Origin: Paraburkholderia agricolaris
GTDB taxonomy: Bacteria > Pseudomonadota > Gammaproteobacteria > Burkholderiales > Burkholderiaceae
NCBI RefSeq assembly: GCF_009455635.1
Contig: NZ_QPER01000001.1
Coordinates: 3,100,001-3,164,000 of the forward strand
Direction: 5' to 3'
DNA: 64,000 bases
Part shown: positions 17,521-26,664 of the stretch, piece after piece
Layout of the letters: each line of letters begins with the position of its first letter
How positions within the stretch are numbered: position 1 is the first letter of the stretch
The notes under the pieces: generated by a model
Told to the model about the DNA's origin: nothing
What the model saw: the letters and a program-made list of their open reading frames with translations, nothing else
The model's database searches: none
Position numbers and translations under genes: made by a program

Positions 17521-18002
17521 GCCTGCCCGGCAGGTTTGGGCCTGCGCGGCGCTTTTTGCTGTTGGTCTGGGTCTTTGGCCTTTCCTTGATTTGTTAGTGG
17601 TCTATTAGCGTTGCCCCTGTGCGGGGCGGCACCTACTTTTCTTTGCCTGCCGCAAAGAAAAGTAGGCAAAAGAAAGCGGCTCAAACCGCTAATTCTTAAG
17701 CGGGTCCCCTGGCTTGGAGGGGGTAGTGGTGCATCTGGAATCTGTCGCCTCGCACATTCGGCGTTAGTGACAAAGCAGTCATACCTCCGGCGGCCTGCGC
17801 CGCCGAAACCCGGTTTCGAAAACCATCAGTTATGCAAAGCGCCGGCCAGGTTTCCCAGGCAGACCCGTCCGCGACGCACGCAGTGCGGAGTGGGAGCTGA
17901 TGAGCGCTTTGTCAACGGCGCGGAGTGTGCGAGTGCACGGATTCCAGATGCACCACTACCGTGGCTGCGCGGGGGACCCGCTTATGAGCTGGCGGGGTGA
18001 GC
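17521..18002 (+). repeat. Palindromic extragenic repeat, locus II, left arm plus core
   Basis: The left outer arm starts with CCTGCCCGGCAGG (17522-17534). The nested hairpin CCTACTTTTCTTTGC / GCAAAGAAAAGTAGG around CTGCC spans 17632-17666. The inner arm with CCGCTAATTCTTAAGCGGG follows, and then an asymmetric core of about 200 bp to the second inner arm, which is cut by the IS30 element after GC at 18001-18002. Compared with locus III the core is in the opposite orientation. Confidence 0.85.
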
Positions 18003-19238
18003 GGCGGATTCAACCGGTCATTGCAACACCTCTGTTCCAATACGGAAATGGAGTGTGGAGCACGATGGAACGACAAAGAAAACATTGGTTGAGCGCGGAG
18101 CAGAAGAACGAGATATGGAGGATGTGGCGCGAGGGTGAGTCGTTGAGCACAATCGCGCGCATGCTCGAGCGTCAGCCGAGTGGGGTTTATCGGGTTGTTC
18201 ACAAGACCGGTGGAATCTCTCCGGTCGCTCGTACACGATCTGCCCGGTCACTGACACTTGCCGAACGCGAGGAGATATCGCGGGCCTTGGGGGCAGACAG
18301 ATCGTTGGGCCAGATTGCCCTGCAACTGGGGCGCTCGAAATCGACCATCAGCCGGGAGATCGGGCGCAATGGCGGTATTCAGCGATATCGGGCGCACGAG
18401 GCCGATGCGAATGCCTGGGAGCGTGCACGGCGGCCCAAGGCGTGTGCGTTGTCGGGCAACGCGCGTCTGCGCCGGCTGGTGGCAGCCAAGCTCAAATTAC
18501 AATGGGCTCCTGTACAGATAGCGGGATGGCTCAGGCGCGAGTTCCGGGTCAACAAGGACATGCAGATATCTCACGAGACGATCTACCGCAGCCTGTTCAT
18601 CCAGGCGCGCGGGGTGCTTAAAAAGGAACTCGTCACCCATCTTCGTACGAACCGTACGATGCGTCAGGCGAAGAGCGCCTCGGCAAGCGGCCAGAACAGG
18701 GGCAAGATAATCGGGGCAGTGTCGATCAGCGAAAGACCCGCTGAAGTGGAGGACCGCGCGCTGCCCGGTCACTGGGAGGGCGATCTGCTGGCGGGTTCGA
18801 ACAACACCTACATTGCCACACTGGTGGAGCGGCACTCGCGTTATGTGATGCTGGTCAAGGTGGCAGGCAAGGACACGGCAAGTGTGGTGTCCGCGTTGAT
18901 AAAACAGGTGAACAAGCTGCCAAAAGAACTGCGTGGATCGCTGACATGGGACCGCGGCACGGAAATGGCGAGCCACCGGAACTTCACGATTGCCACGGAC
19001 GTGCAGGTGTATTTCTGCGATCCGCGAAGTCCATGGCAACGGGGCAGTAATGAAAACACGAATGGCCTGCTGCGTCAGTACTTCCCCAAAGGCGAGCCGG
19101 TGGGCGGCTATTCGCAGTCAGAATTGAACAAGGTCGCCGCGCGCCTGAACGGTCGGCCCCGGCAAACCTTGCAATTTATGAACCCGGCTGAAAAACTGGC
19201 AGAAACGTTGGGTGTTGCGTTGACCGGTTGAATCCGCC
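18003..19238 (+). mobile_element. IS30-family insertion sequence, 1236 bp
   Basis: The inverted repeats begin GGCGGATTCAACCGGTCA at both ends (left from 18003, right ending 19238) and extend to about 28 bp with two mismatches. The element carries one long transposase gene. Comparing the interrupted inner arm with the intact copy at 54485-54505 shows a 2-bp GC duplication (18001-18002 and 19239-19240). Confidence 0.9.
18065..19231 (+). CDS. IS30-family transposase
   Basis: About 388 residues from the ATG at 18065 (MERQRKHWLSAEQKNEIW). An N-terminal HTH is followed by the IS30-type HTH_38 segment (EREEISRALGADRSLGQIAL). The C-terminal DDE integrase core shows GHWEGDLLAG, LTWDRGTEMASH and WQRGSNENTNGLLRQY, which hold the Asp, Asp and Glu. 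The length is normal for IS30, and no frameshift or stop is seen, so it may be functional. A longer in-frame reading starting at 17900 lies in the repeat and is rejected. Confidence 0.93.
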   Translation: MERQRKHWLSAEQKNEIWRMWREGESLSTIARMLERQPSGVYRVVHKTGGISPVARTRSARSLTLAEREEISRALGADRSLGQIALQLGRSKSTISREIGRNGGIQRYRAHEADANAWERARRPKACALSGNARLRRLVAAKLKLQWAPVQIAGWLRREFRVNKDMQISHETIYRSLFIQARGVLKKELVTHLRTNRTMRQAKSASASGQNRGKIIGAVSISERPAEVEDRALPGHWEGDLLAGSNNTYIATLVERHSRYVMLVKVAGKDTASVVSALIKQVNKLPKELRGSLTWDRGTEMASHRNFTIATDVQVYFCDPRSPWQRGSNENTNGLLRQYFPKGEPVGGYSQSELNKVAARLNGRPRQTLQFMNPAEKLAETLGVALTG

Positions 19239-19271
19239 GCCGCTTTCTTTGCTTATCTTTCTTTGCGGCGG
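19239..19271 (+). repeat. Palindromic repeat remnant between the two insertion sequences
   Basis: A 33-bp fragment of the right inner arm (CGCTTTCTTTGCTTATC..., ending CTTTGCGGCGG) is stranded between the IS30 and IS481 elements. Joining it to 18002 and 20546 reproduces the intact arm seen at 54495-54544. It includes the left copy of the CGGCGG target duplication (19266-19271). Confidence 0.8.
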
Positions 19272-20539
19272 TGTATAGACCGGAGACATAGCTGACAGGT
19301 GTGCGGGGACATGGTTGACACTTCCGGGTACTAAAACACCCGGTCCCGACCATGCCCTGGAACGCAAGAGACACTATGAGCCTCCGACAGGAATTTGTTC
19401 ATCTGGCCAGTCAGGACACGCTGACGATGACCGAGCTGTGCCAGCGCTTTAACATCAGCCGGCAGACCGGCTACAAATGGCTCCATCGCGGCGAGCATGC
19501 GCTGGCAGATCAATCCCGACGCCCGCTCAGCAGTCCGTCGAAGACCCCCACTGCGATGGAGCAGGAAGTGGTACGGCTGCGCCAGGCCCATCCGCGCTGG
19601 GGCGGCCGCAAGATCAGCCGGCGCCTGCGTGATCTGGGCCTTGAGGCGGTGCCGCAGCCCAGCACCGTGACCGACATCCTGCACCGGCACAACCTGATCC
19701 TGCCGGCCGATTCAGCGATGAGCCAACCCTGGAAGCGCTTTGAGCACGAGCAGCCTAACGTACTCTGGCAGATGGACTTCAAGGGGCACTTTGAGACCCT
19801 CGGGAAGGAGCGCTGCAGCCCCCTGACGGTACTCGACGACCACTCGCGCTTCAGCATCCTGCTGCGCGCCTGTGGACCCACCGACACCGCTACCGTGCAG
19901 ACAGGATTACGGGAGGCGTTTGGACACTATGGCCTGCCGTTACGCATCAATACCGATAACGGCTCGCCGTGGGGTTCGCCTGGCAGTCCGGGTCAGCTCA
20001 CCGAGCTGGCCGTCTGGCTGATCCGGCTGGGTATCCGCATCAGTTACAGCCGGCCTTACCACCCGCAGACCAACGGCAAGGACGAGCGGTTTCACCGTAC
20101 GCTGAAGGCTGAAGTACTGAACGGACGAAGCTTCGCTACCCAGCAGCACGTGCAACAGGAACTGGACCGCTGGCGCACCGTATATAACTGCGAGCGCCCG
20201 CATGAGGCGATCGGCATGGACACGCCCATCAGCCGTTACCGGCCGAGCCCCCGGGCGTATCCATCGATCCTGCCGGAGCCGGAGTACGGCCCGGATGACG
20301 TGGTGCTGCTGGTTAAATCGGATGGCCGGCTACGCTTTGAAGGACGGCACCTCAAGGTCTCGAATGCACTTTATGGACTGCCGGTTGCGGCACGCGCAAA
20401 GCCGGGCGAAGACGGCGTATTTGAATTCTGGTTTGCCCATCACCGCATCCTCACCCTTGACCTGAGGAGCGACAATCACTGACCATAAAGTGTCAATGAT
20501 GTCTCCGCACGTTTGTCAACCATGTCTCCGGTCTATACA
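19272..20539 (+). mobile_element. IS481-family insertion sequence, 1268 bp
   Basis: Long imperfect inverted repeats start TGTATAGACCGGAGACAT at both ends (left from 19272, right ending 20539) and continue for about 49 bp. A 6-bp target duplication CGGCGG flanks the element (19266-19271 and 20540-20545). The insertion point is the loop of the repeat's CTTTCTTTG/CAAAGAAAG hairpin. Confidence 0.92.
19352..20482 (+). CDS. IS481-family transposase
   Basis: About 376 residues. An N-terminal HTH (LTMTELCQRFNISRQTGYKW, residues 24-43) is followed by a second helical DNA-binding region and an rve core. DDE residues are Asp142 (VLWQMDFKGHF), Asp202 (INTDNGSPWG) and Glu245 (NGKDERFHRT). The ATG at 19352 (MPWNARDTMSL) is taken; an internal ATG at 19376 is an alternative. 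No disruption is seen, so the element could still be mobile. Confidence 0.93.
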   Translation: MPWNARDTMSLRQEFVHLASQDTLTMTELCQRFNISRQTGYKWLHRGEHALADQSRRPLSSPSKTPTAMEQEVVRLRQAHPRWGGRKISRRLRDLGLEAVPQPSTVTDILHRHNLILPADSAMSQPWKRFEHEQPNVLWQMDFKGHFETLGKERCSPLTVLDDHSRFSILLRACGPTDTATVQTGLREAFGHYGLPLRINTDNGSPWGSPGSPGQLTELAVWLIRLGIRISYSRPYHPQTNGKDERFHRTLKAEVLNGRSFATQQHVQQELDRWRTVYNCERPHEAIGMDTPISRYRPSPRAYPSILPEPEYGPDDVVLLVKSDGRLRFEGRHLKVSNALYGLPVAARAKPGEDGVFEFWFAHHRILTLDLRSDNH

Positions 20540-20710
20540 CGGCGGCAAAGAAAGTAAGTGCCGCCCCGCACAGGGGCAACGCTAATAGACCACTAACACA
20601 ACAAGGAAAGGCCAAAAGACCAACACCAGAACAGACCACAAGAACACAGCAAGGCAACGCCAAAGAGCCAGATCAACAACAAAACCGCCGAACAGGCCCA
20701 AACCAAACCC
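20540..20710 (-). repeat. Palindromic extragenic repeat, locus II, right arm
   Basis: The right outer arm, inverted relative to 17521 onward. It has the hairpin arm beginning CGGCGGCAAAGAAAG, then a GCCGCCCCGCACAGGGGCAA box, CGCTAATAGACCACTAAC and CAAGGAAAGGCC. The distal end is degenerate: the CCTGCCGGGCAGG terminal palindrome is not recognisable here. The next gene starts about 100 bp further on. Confidence 0.82.
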
Positions 20711-20811
20711 TTCTACAAACATGGAAATCGCAGAGCCATCTGCACAAAACCAAAACCTTTGCCAAAATGCCCCATCGCGCGAAAGCGCCCAAAACACCAA
20801 ATGAACAGAAA

Positions 20812-21807
20812 ATGATCCCCTTCTCAGTGCTGGACCTCTCGCCAGTCATCGCCGGCGCCACCCCCGCGGACGCGTTCAGAAACACGCTGGACCTCGCCCA
20901 GCACGCGGAAACCTGGCACTACCGCCGCTTCTGGCTGGCGGAACACCACAATATGACCGGCATCGCCAGTGCAGCCACCTCGGTGGTAATCGGCCACGTC
21001 GCCGGTGGCACGAAAACAATCCGCGTCGGCTCCGGCGGCGTCATGCTGCCAAACCACGCACCGCTCGTCATCGCGGAACAGTTCGGTACCCTCGCCTCAC
21101 TCTATCCGGACCGCATCGACCTGGGCCTCGGCCGCGCACCCGGCACCGATCAAAGCACCGCCCGCGCACTACGCCGCGATCTGCAAAATAGCGCGGAATC
21201 CTTCCCCGACGACGTCGTCGAGTTGCAACGCTATTTCGCCGACCCCGTGCCGGGCCAGCGTATTCGCGCCGTCCCCGGTGCCGGCCTGCATGTGCCGCTG
21301 TGGCTGCTCGGCTCGTCGCTGTACAGCGCACAACTGGCGGCGGCACTCGGTCTGCCGTTCGCATTCGCATCACACTTCGCGCCCGACCACATGTTCACCG
21401 CGCTAAAGGTCTATCGCGAACAGTTCCGTCCGTCGGCAACACTCGATAAACCGTACGCGATGGTCGGCGTCAATCTGTTCGCCGCCGATAGCAACGACGA
21501 AGCGCGACGTCTGTTCACCTCGCTGCAGCAGCAGTTCATCAACCTGCGGCGCGGCACGCCCGGTCAGTTGCAACCGCCAGTGGAGCGGCTCGAAGCGTCG
21601 GAGATGGAGATGAACGGCGTCGCGCATTCGCTCGCCTGCTCCATCGTCGGTGATCGCGATGTGGTACGCGAAGGACTGCTGTCCGTGATCGACCAGACCG
21701 GCGCGGATGAATTGATGCTGACCGCACAGATCTACGATCACCAGGCCCGCTTGCGCTCGTTCGAAATTGCCGCTCAGGTACGCGAAGAATTGAGCGCGGA
21801 CAAGTAG
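20812..21807 (+). CDS. LLM-class flavin-dependent oxidoreductase (luciferase-like)
   Basis: About 331 residues of the luciferase-like monooxygenase superfamily, of the YhbW/MsnO8 kind. The start [24 protein letters not shown] and the [20 protein letters not shown] and [22 protein letters not shown] segments are characteristic. It uses reduced flavin and oxygen; the substrate is unknown. The ATG at 20812 matches the usual N-terminus, and the longer reading from 20767 would enter repeat-flanking sequence. The first 150 bp are unusually A/C-rich on the coding strand, part of the skew around repeat locus II. A terminator follows. Confidence 0.85.
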   Translation: MIPFSVLDLSPVIAGATPADAFRNTLDLAQHAETWHYRRFWLAEHHNMTGIASAATSVVIGHVAGGTKTIRVGSGGVMLPNHAPLVIAEQFGTLASLYPDRIDLGLGRAPGTDQSTARALRRDLQNSAESFPDDVVELQRYFADPVPGQRIRAVPGAGLHVPLWLLGSSLYSAQLAAALGLPFAFASHFAPDHMFTALKVYREQFRPSATLDKPYAMVGVNLFAADSNDEARRLFTSLQQQFINLRRGTPGQLQPPVERLEASEMEMNGVAHSLACSIVGDRDVVREGLLSVIDQTGADELMLTAQIYDHQARLRSFEIAAQVREELSADK

Positions 21808-21860
21808 CCGCACCGGCAACGAATAATCCGACCGGCGCCTGGCAACGCCGGAAAAAGGTG

Positions 21861-21897
21861 AAAAGGGCAGCCCCTCAGCAAAGGACCGCCCTTTTTT
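21861..21897 (+). terminator. Rho-independent terminator after the luciferase-like gene
   Basis: AAAAGGGC (21861-21868) pairs with GCCCTTTT (21888-21895), followed by a T run to 21897. It lies 53 bp past the stop codon, between convergent genes, and its A and T tracts could let it work in both directions. Confidence 0.85.
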
Positions 21898-21945
21898 GCA
21901 TATCGCATGGCCGGTTGACGTTCGAGTCAACTCCCCAGCAACAAC

Positions 21946-23082
21946 TCACCGATTAGCCGTCACCGCCGCCAGCCCGTCGAGGAGCGCCTTATGAAACGCC
22001 TGCGGATCCTGCATCTGCGGCGCGTGCCCCAACTCGGCGAATTCAACCAGCGTCGCATGCGGGATCGCCTTCGCAGCAGCCTTGCCCAACTCCGGGTAAT
22101 GGCCGATCTTCGCGCGCACCTCGGGCGGCGCTGCGTCCTTGCCAATCGCGGTCGTGTCCTTCTGGCCGATCAGCAAAAGCGTCGGCATGCTCAGGTGGCC
22201 GAGTTCGTACACCACCGGCTGCGTGTAGATCATGTCGTACAGCAACGCGGAATTCCACGCGACGATCTGTTTGCCGGGGCCGCGGTACATTCCCGCCAGC
22301 ATCTGTACCCACGGCTCATAGTCCGCGCGCCACTGGCCGGCGTAATAGGTAGCCTGTTCGTAACGGCGAATGCCGTCCGCGGTCGTTTTCAGCTCGCGTT
22401 CGTACCATTGGTCGACCGATAAGGACGGCACGCCCTTCGCCTTCCAGTCCTCGAGGCCGATCGGATTGACCAGCACCAGTTGTTCGGTCTCGTGCGGATA
22501 CATCAGTGCATAGCGTATCGCGAGCATGCCGCCAGTCGAATGGCCGATGATGCTCGCGTTGGTCACGCCGAGCGATTCGAGCAACGCATGCGTGTTGCGC
22601 GCCAGTTGCTGAAAACTGTACTGATAGTGCTCCGGCTTGCTCGATTTGCAAAAACCGATCTGGTCCGGCGCGATCACCCGATAGCCGGCGTCGCTCAAAC
22701 GATGAATGGTGGCGTCCCACGTCGCCGCACAAAAGTTCTTGCCGTGCAGCAACACGGCCGTACGGCCATTCGCATGCGCCGGCTTGATATCCATGTACGC
22801 CATGTGCAGCGCCACGCCTTGCGAGGTGAAGTCGTATTGTCCGACCGGCTCCGGATAGCTGAAACCCTGCAACTCGGGACCGTACGCCGGACCGTCGTTG
22901 TCGGCGGCGGCAACCGGAGCGGCACCGGCAGAGGCAGAACCGGACGCGGTAGCCGGAACACCGGAACCACCCGGACCACCGGCAAGCGCGGCGCTGGCCG
23001 GCGTGGCGGCAAAAACACCGGGCGCGGCAGCCAGCACGCAGGCGCTCACGATGGCAAACAAAGACAGGCAGCGGGCATTCAT
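21946..23082 (-). CDS. Exported alpha/beta hydrolase
   Basis: About 378 residues. The ATG at 23082 gives a clear signal peptide (MNARCLSLFAIVSACVLAAA, cleavage near VFA-ATP). A Gly/Ala/Pro-rich linker covers residues 26-62. The hydrolase domain has the oxyanion motif HGKNF (113-117) and the nucleophile elbow GHSTGG with Ser182; a late GHAPQ supplies the catalytic His. Members of this fold cleave esters, amides or C-C bonds; the substrate is unknown. It is monocistronic, ending toward the convergent luciferase-like gene. Confidence 0.88.
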   Translation of the reverse strand: MNARCLSLFAIVSACVLAAAPGVFAATPASAALAGGPGGSGVPATASGSASAGAAPVAAADNDGPAYGPELQGFSYPEPVGQYDFTSQGVALHMAYMDIKPAHANGRTAVLLHGKNFCAATWDATIHRLSDAGYRVIAPDQIGFCKSSKPEHYQYSFQQLARNTHALLESLGVTNASIIGHSTGGMLAIRYALMYPHETEQLVLVNPIGLEDWKAKGVPSLSVDQWYERELKTTADGIRRYEQATYYAGQWRADYEPWVQMLAGMYRGPGKQIVAWNSALLYDMIYTQPVVYELGHLSMPTLLLIGQKDTTAIGKDAAPPEVRAKIGHYPELGKAAAKAIPHATLVEFAELGHAPQMQDPQAFHKALLDGLAAVTANR

Positions 23083-23550
23083 CGATAGTTTTCTTGCAAG
23101 GAGAAATCGGCGGCAGGAAGCATGCGGGTCGCGCACGCCGGCAAACCAACGCCCGCACCCCGTTCAGAGCGGACGATTCTACGACGCGCCGCCGGACTTT
23201 GCTGCCGGGCGCGCAAATCCACCACGGCATCGGCCGGTTTGGCACGCATATTGCGGAGGCTCACCTTGCGTTCTATGTGTCGTGGCGCACGGATGCGGCC
23301 GGTGCAAGGGTTGATCGTTCGCAAAGCGGCCGCACGAGAGGCATCCGCACAATCAACACTATTCGCTCACGGCAAATCGGTGCTAGAACTAGCAGACAGG
23401 CTCGCAAAAACAGGGCCGCCTGGCAGCACGAATCAATCGCACGGAGCGAAAAAAGCACAAGACCATCCGGGGCATACTAATCAGCAACTATGTTGCATCG
23501 GCTCAAAGTAGGCGCTAACACGCTCACTCTGGCCGACAAAGGAGATAGAC
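23083..23550. other. Divergent intergenic region upstream of glgC
   Basis: 468 bp without a supportable gene, lying between the divergent hydrolase and glgC genes. It contains a sigma-54-type promoter sequence at 23240-23254 reading toward glgC, which would give an unusually long leader of nearly 300 nt. Nothing else could be identified. Confidence 0.5.
23240..23254 (+). promoter_or_regulatory. Sigma-54 (RpoN) type -24/-12 promoter
   Basis: TGGCACG-CATA-TTGC matches the RpoN consensus TGGCACG-N4-TTGC at every fixed position with the correct GG-to-GC spacing of 10 bp. Transcription would run toward glgC, starting near 23266. No enhancer-binding-protein site was identified. Confidence 0.55.
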
Positions 23551-24816
23551 ATGGAAACTCCGGCACGGCTGAACGATCTGCAACGCACTACCCTCGCCAT
23601 TGTCCTTGCAGGCGGACGGGGCACTCGGCTCGGGCCGCTCACCAACAAGCGCGTCAAGCCGGCGGTGCACTTTGGCGGCAAGTACCGGATCATCGACTTC
23701 GCGCTCTCCAATTGTCTGAATTCCGGTATCCGCCGTATCGCGGTCGTCACGCAATACAAGGCACATTCGTTATTGCGCCATCTGCAGCGCGGCTGGGGTT
23801 TCCTGCGCGGCGAATTCGGTGAATTCATCGATCTGTGGCCGGCGCAGCAGCGTGTGGAAGGCGCTCACTGGTACCGCGGCACCGCAGACGCCGTGTTCCA
23901 GAATCTCGACATCATCCGCTCGATCCGGCCGAAATACGTGGTGGTGCTGGCGGGCGACCATATCTACAAGATGGACTACACGCGCATGCTCGCGGATCAC
24001 GCGGAAAGCGGCGCGGATTGCACGGTCGGCTGCATCGAGGTGCCGCGCATGGAAGCGGTAGCCTTCGGCGTGATGCATGTGGATGAAAACCGGCGCGTGA
24101 CCGGCTTCGTCGAGAAACCTGCCGATCCGCCCGCCATGCCTGGCCGTCCGGACGTGGCGCTTGCGAGCATGGGCATCTATGTATTCAGCGCCGATTACCT
24201 GTACTCGTTGCTCGAAGAAAACATCTCGAGCGTCGATACCGATCACGACTTCGGCAAAGACATCCTGCCGCGCGTCGTCACGCAAGGCATGGCGATTGCG
24301 CATCCGTTCAGCATGTCCTGCGTGTCGTCGGACCCCAGCGTGGAGCCGTACTGGCGCGACGTCGGCACGATCGACGCCTACTGGGCAGCCAACCTCGACC
24401 TCGCCTCCACCATCCCGACGCTCGACCTGTACGACCGCAACTGGCCGATCTGGACGTACCAGGAGCAATTGCCGCCCGCCAAGTTCGTCCGCGACATGAA
24501 AGGCCTGCAAGGTACCGGCAACAATCTGATCGTATGCGGCGGCTGCGTGATTTCGGGTTCGCAGATTTCGCGCTCCGTGCTGTCGTCGAATGTGAAAGTG
24601 AGTTCGTTCTGTAACATCAATGAGGCAGTCTTATTGCCGCAGGTGACCGTCGGCGCGAGCTGCCGGCTGCAAAAAGTGGTGATAGACCGCGGCTGCACGA
24701 TTCCGGACGGCACGATCATCGGCGAAGACCCGGTGGCCGACGCCGAACGTTTCTATCGCACCGACGACGGCGTGGTGCTGGTCACGCCCGAGGCGCTGCA
24801 ACAGAAGCGAAAATGA
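23551..24816 (+). CDS. glgC: Glucose-1-phosphate adenylyltransferase
   Basis: ADP-glucose pyrophosphorylase, about 421 residues, which makes ADP-glucose from ATP and glucose-1-phosphate, the committed step of glycogen synthesis. The nucleotide-binding GGRGTRL (residues 21-27) and [19 protein letters not shown] follow a short N-terminal extension. [14 protein letters not shown] and the C-terminal left-handed beta-helix repeats are present. A Shine-Dalgarno AAGGAGAT precedes the ATG. glgA follows 153 bp downstream on the same strand, and a sigma-54-like promoter lies upstream. The enzyme is probably allosterically controlled by glycolytic intermediates, as in its family. Confidence 0.96.
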   Translation: METPARLNDLQRTTLAIVLAGGRGTRLGPLTNKRVKPAVHFGGKYRIIDFALSNCLNSGIRRIAVVTQYKAHSLLRHLQRGWGFLRGEFGEFIDLWPAQQRVEGAHWYRGTADAVFQNLDIIRSIRPKYVVVLAGDHIYKMDYTRMLADHAESGADCTVGCIEVPRMEAVAFGVMHVDENRRVTGFVEKPADPPAMPGRPDVALASMGIYVFSADYLYSLLEENISSVDTDHDFGKDILPRVVTQGMAIAHPFSMSCVSSDPSVEPYWRDVGTIDAYWAANLDLASTIPTLDLYDRNWPIWTYQEQLPPAKFVRDMKGLQGTGNNLIVCGGCVISGSQISRSVLSSNVKVSSFCNINEAVLLPQVTVGASCRLQKVVIDRGCTIPDGTIIGEDPVADAERFYRTDDGVVLVTPEALQQKRK

Positions 24817-24969
24817 CGGAGAGCGTGACGCTCGCCGGAACGGCATGACGAACCGGCGAGCCTTGCCGCTACCGTTGCGCCAGTTACTCCGTTCGCACCG
24901 CTTACACGGTTTGCGCCGCTTACGCCGACCTGACGGCAAACCCGTCCTAACAGGAACGAGACCGAGCCT

Positions 24970-26430
24970 ATGACGATTCGCGCCCTGCACGTCGCAAGCG
25001 AGCTGTATCCCCTCCTCAAAACGGGCGGTCTCGCCGACGTCGCGGGCGCGTTGCCGCCTGCGCTGATCGAGCGCGGCGCCGACGTGCGAGTGCTGCTGCC
25101 CGGCTTTCCCGCGGTGGTCGCCGGCTTGAGCAACTTGCGGCCGGTAGCGCAGATGGGCCGCCGTTTCGACGCGCCAGGCGTCACGCTCGAACTAGGCACG
25201 CTGCCGTCGAACGGCCTGAGCGTCTACGTGATCCGCGCCGGCACCCTGTACGACCGGCCCGGCAACCCCTATCTGAACGACGAACACGTCCCGTACGGCG
25301 ACAATGCGCAACGCTTCGCCCTGCTTGGCTGGGTTGCCGCCCAACTGGCGCAGCATCTCGACCCGGCATGGGTACCGCAGATCGTCCACGCGCACGACTG
25401 GCACGCCGGCCTCGCGCCCGCCTATCTGAAGGCGGCCGAACGGGAGCATGGCCGACGGTTCGCGCGCAGCATCTTTACTGTGCACAACCTCGCGTATCAG
25501 GGAGTCTTTCCGGCGCATCAGTTCGGTCAATTGGGCTTGCCGGACGACTTCTTCAGCATGCACGGGGTCGAATTCTATGGGCAGTTGTCGTTCCTCAAGG
25601 CCGGCCTCTACTACAGCGACCGCATCACCACCGTGAGCCCGACCTATGCCCGCGAAATCCAGACCCTCGCCCAAGGCGGCGGCCTCGACGCGTTGCTGCG
25701 CCATCGCTCGCACGATCTGAGCGGCATCCTGAACGGCGTCGACTACTCGGTGTGGAATCCCGCCACCGACACGCTGCTCGAAGATCACTACACGGCCACC
25801 CGTCTGGCCGGCAAAGCGGCCTGCAAGGAGGCCTTGCAGAAGCGCTTCGGCCTCGCGCAGAAAAGCGATGCGCTGTTATTCGGCGTGGTGAGCCGGCTCA
25901 CCGAACAGAAAGGCCTCGACCTGCTGCTCGAAACGGTCCCCGAGATTGTCAAACGCGGCGGCCAGCTGGTGGTGTTCGGCACCGGCGACCCGGCGCTCGA
26001 AAACGGTTTGAAACGGGTCGCGCACTCTCATCCGGAATCGGTGGCGGTCGAACTGGGTTTCGACGAAACCCTGGCGCATACGATCGTCGCGGGCAGCGAC
26101 GTGATCGCGGTGCCGTCGCGCTTCGAACCTTGCGGGCTGACGCAACTGTACGCGCTGGCTTATGGGTCGCTGCCGCTCGTGCATTGCGTTGGCGGGCTGG
26201 CGGATACGGTGGTCGACGCGTCGCTCGAAAATCTCGCCGACGATCTCGCCACCGGCTTCGTGTTCGAACGTTTCGAGCCGAAAGGCCTCGCAGCGGCGAT
26301 CCGCCGCGCGTTTGCGCTCCATAACCGCCGCACCGAGTGGAAAGCCACCCAACGGCGGGCGATGCGGCAGGATTTCGGCTGGGGCGCCTCGGCCGAGCGC
26401 TATCTGGCGCTGTATCGGGAACTCGCCTGA
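24970..26430 (+). CDS. glgA: Glycogen synthase (ADP-glucose)
   Basis: GT5 glycosyltransferase, about 486 residues, which adds ADP-glucose units to the growing alpha-1,4-glucan. The ADP-glucose-binding KTGGLADV motif is at residues 17-24. HAHDWHAGLAP and the C-terminal EPCGLTQLYALAYGS signature are present. It lies downstream of glgC. Branching enzyme and phosphorylase genes are not in this window, so the pathway is completed elsewhere. Confidence 0.96.
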   Translation: MTIRALHVASELYPLLKTGGLADVAGALPPALIERGADVRVLLPGFPAVVAGLSNLRPVAQMGRRFDAPGVTLELGTLPSNGLSVYVIRAGTLYDRPGNPYLNDEHVPYGDNAQRFALLGWVAAQLAQHLDPAWVPQIVHAHDWHAGLAPAYLKAAEREHGRRFARSIFTVHNLAYQGVFPAHQFGQLGLPDDFFSMHGVEFYGQLSFLKAGLYYSDRITTVSPTYAREIQTLAQGGGLDALLRHRSHDLSGILNGVDYSVWNPATDTLLEDHYTATRLAGKAACKEALQKRFGLAQKSDALLFGVVSRLTEQKGLDLLLETVPEIVKRGGQLVVFGTGDPALENGLKRVAHSHPESVAVELGFDETLAHTIVAGSDVIAVPSRFEPCGLTQLYALAYGSLPLVHCVGGLADTVVDASLENLADDLATGFVFERFEPKGLAAAIRRAFALHNRRTEWKATQRRAMRQDFGWGASAERYLALYRELA

Positions 26431-26664
26431 TCCTTCTTGTGATGGTTCGACGCAACAACGCGGGGACGGATCAACTCGCCTGTGACAAACTCATGTATTG
26501 TTTTCTCTCTGTGCAGATCGCGCATTTTTCTTGCACTATCTAAAAGAGTAAGCCAGTAAAAGAGTCACGCCGCTTCGGGCGTCCGGCCATGGCCGGTTCG
26601 CCACCGCGGCCGTCCGTCCGTCCGTTCCCATTAATCGCGCATTCCTGCTTGCGCGGGCCACACC

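Noticed and set aside
17900..18064. An N-terminal extension of the IS30 transposase
   Set aside because: It would begin in the repeat core, outside the inverted repeats of the IS; the ATG at 18065 fits the family length.
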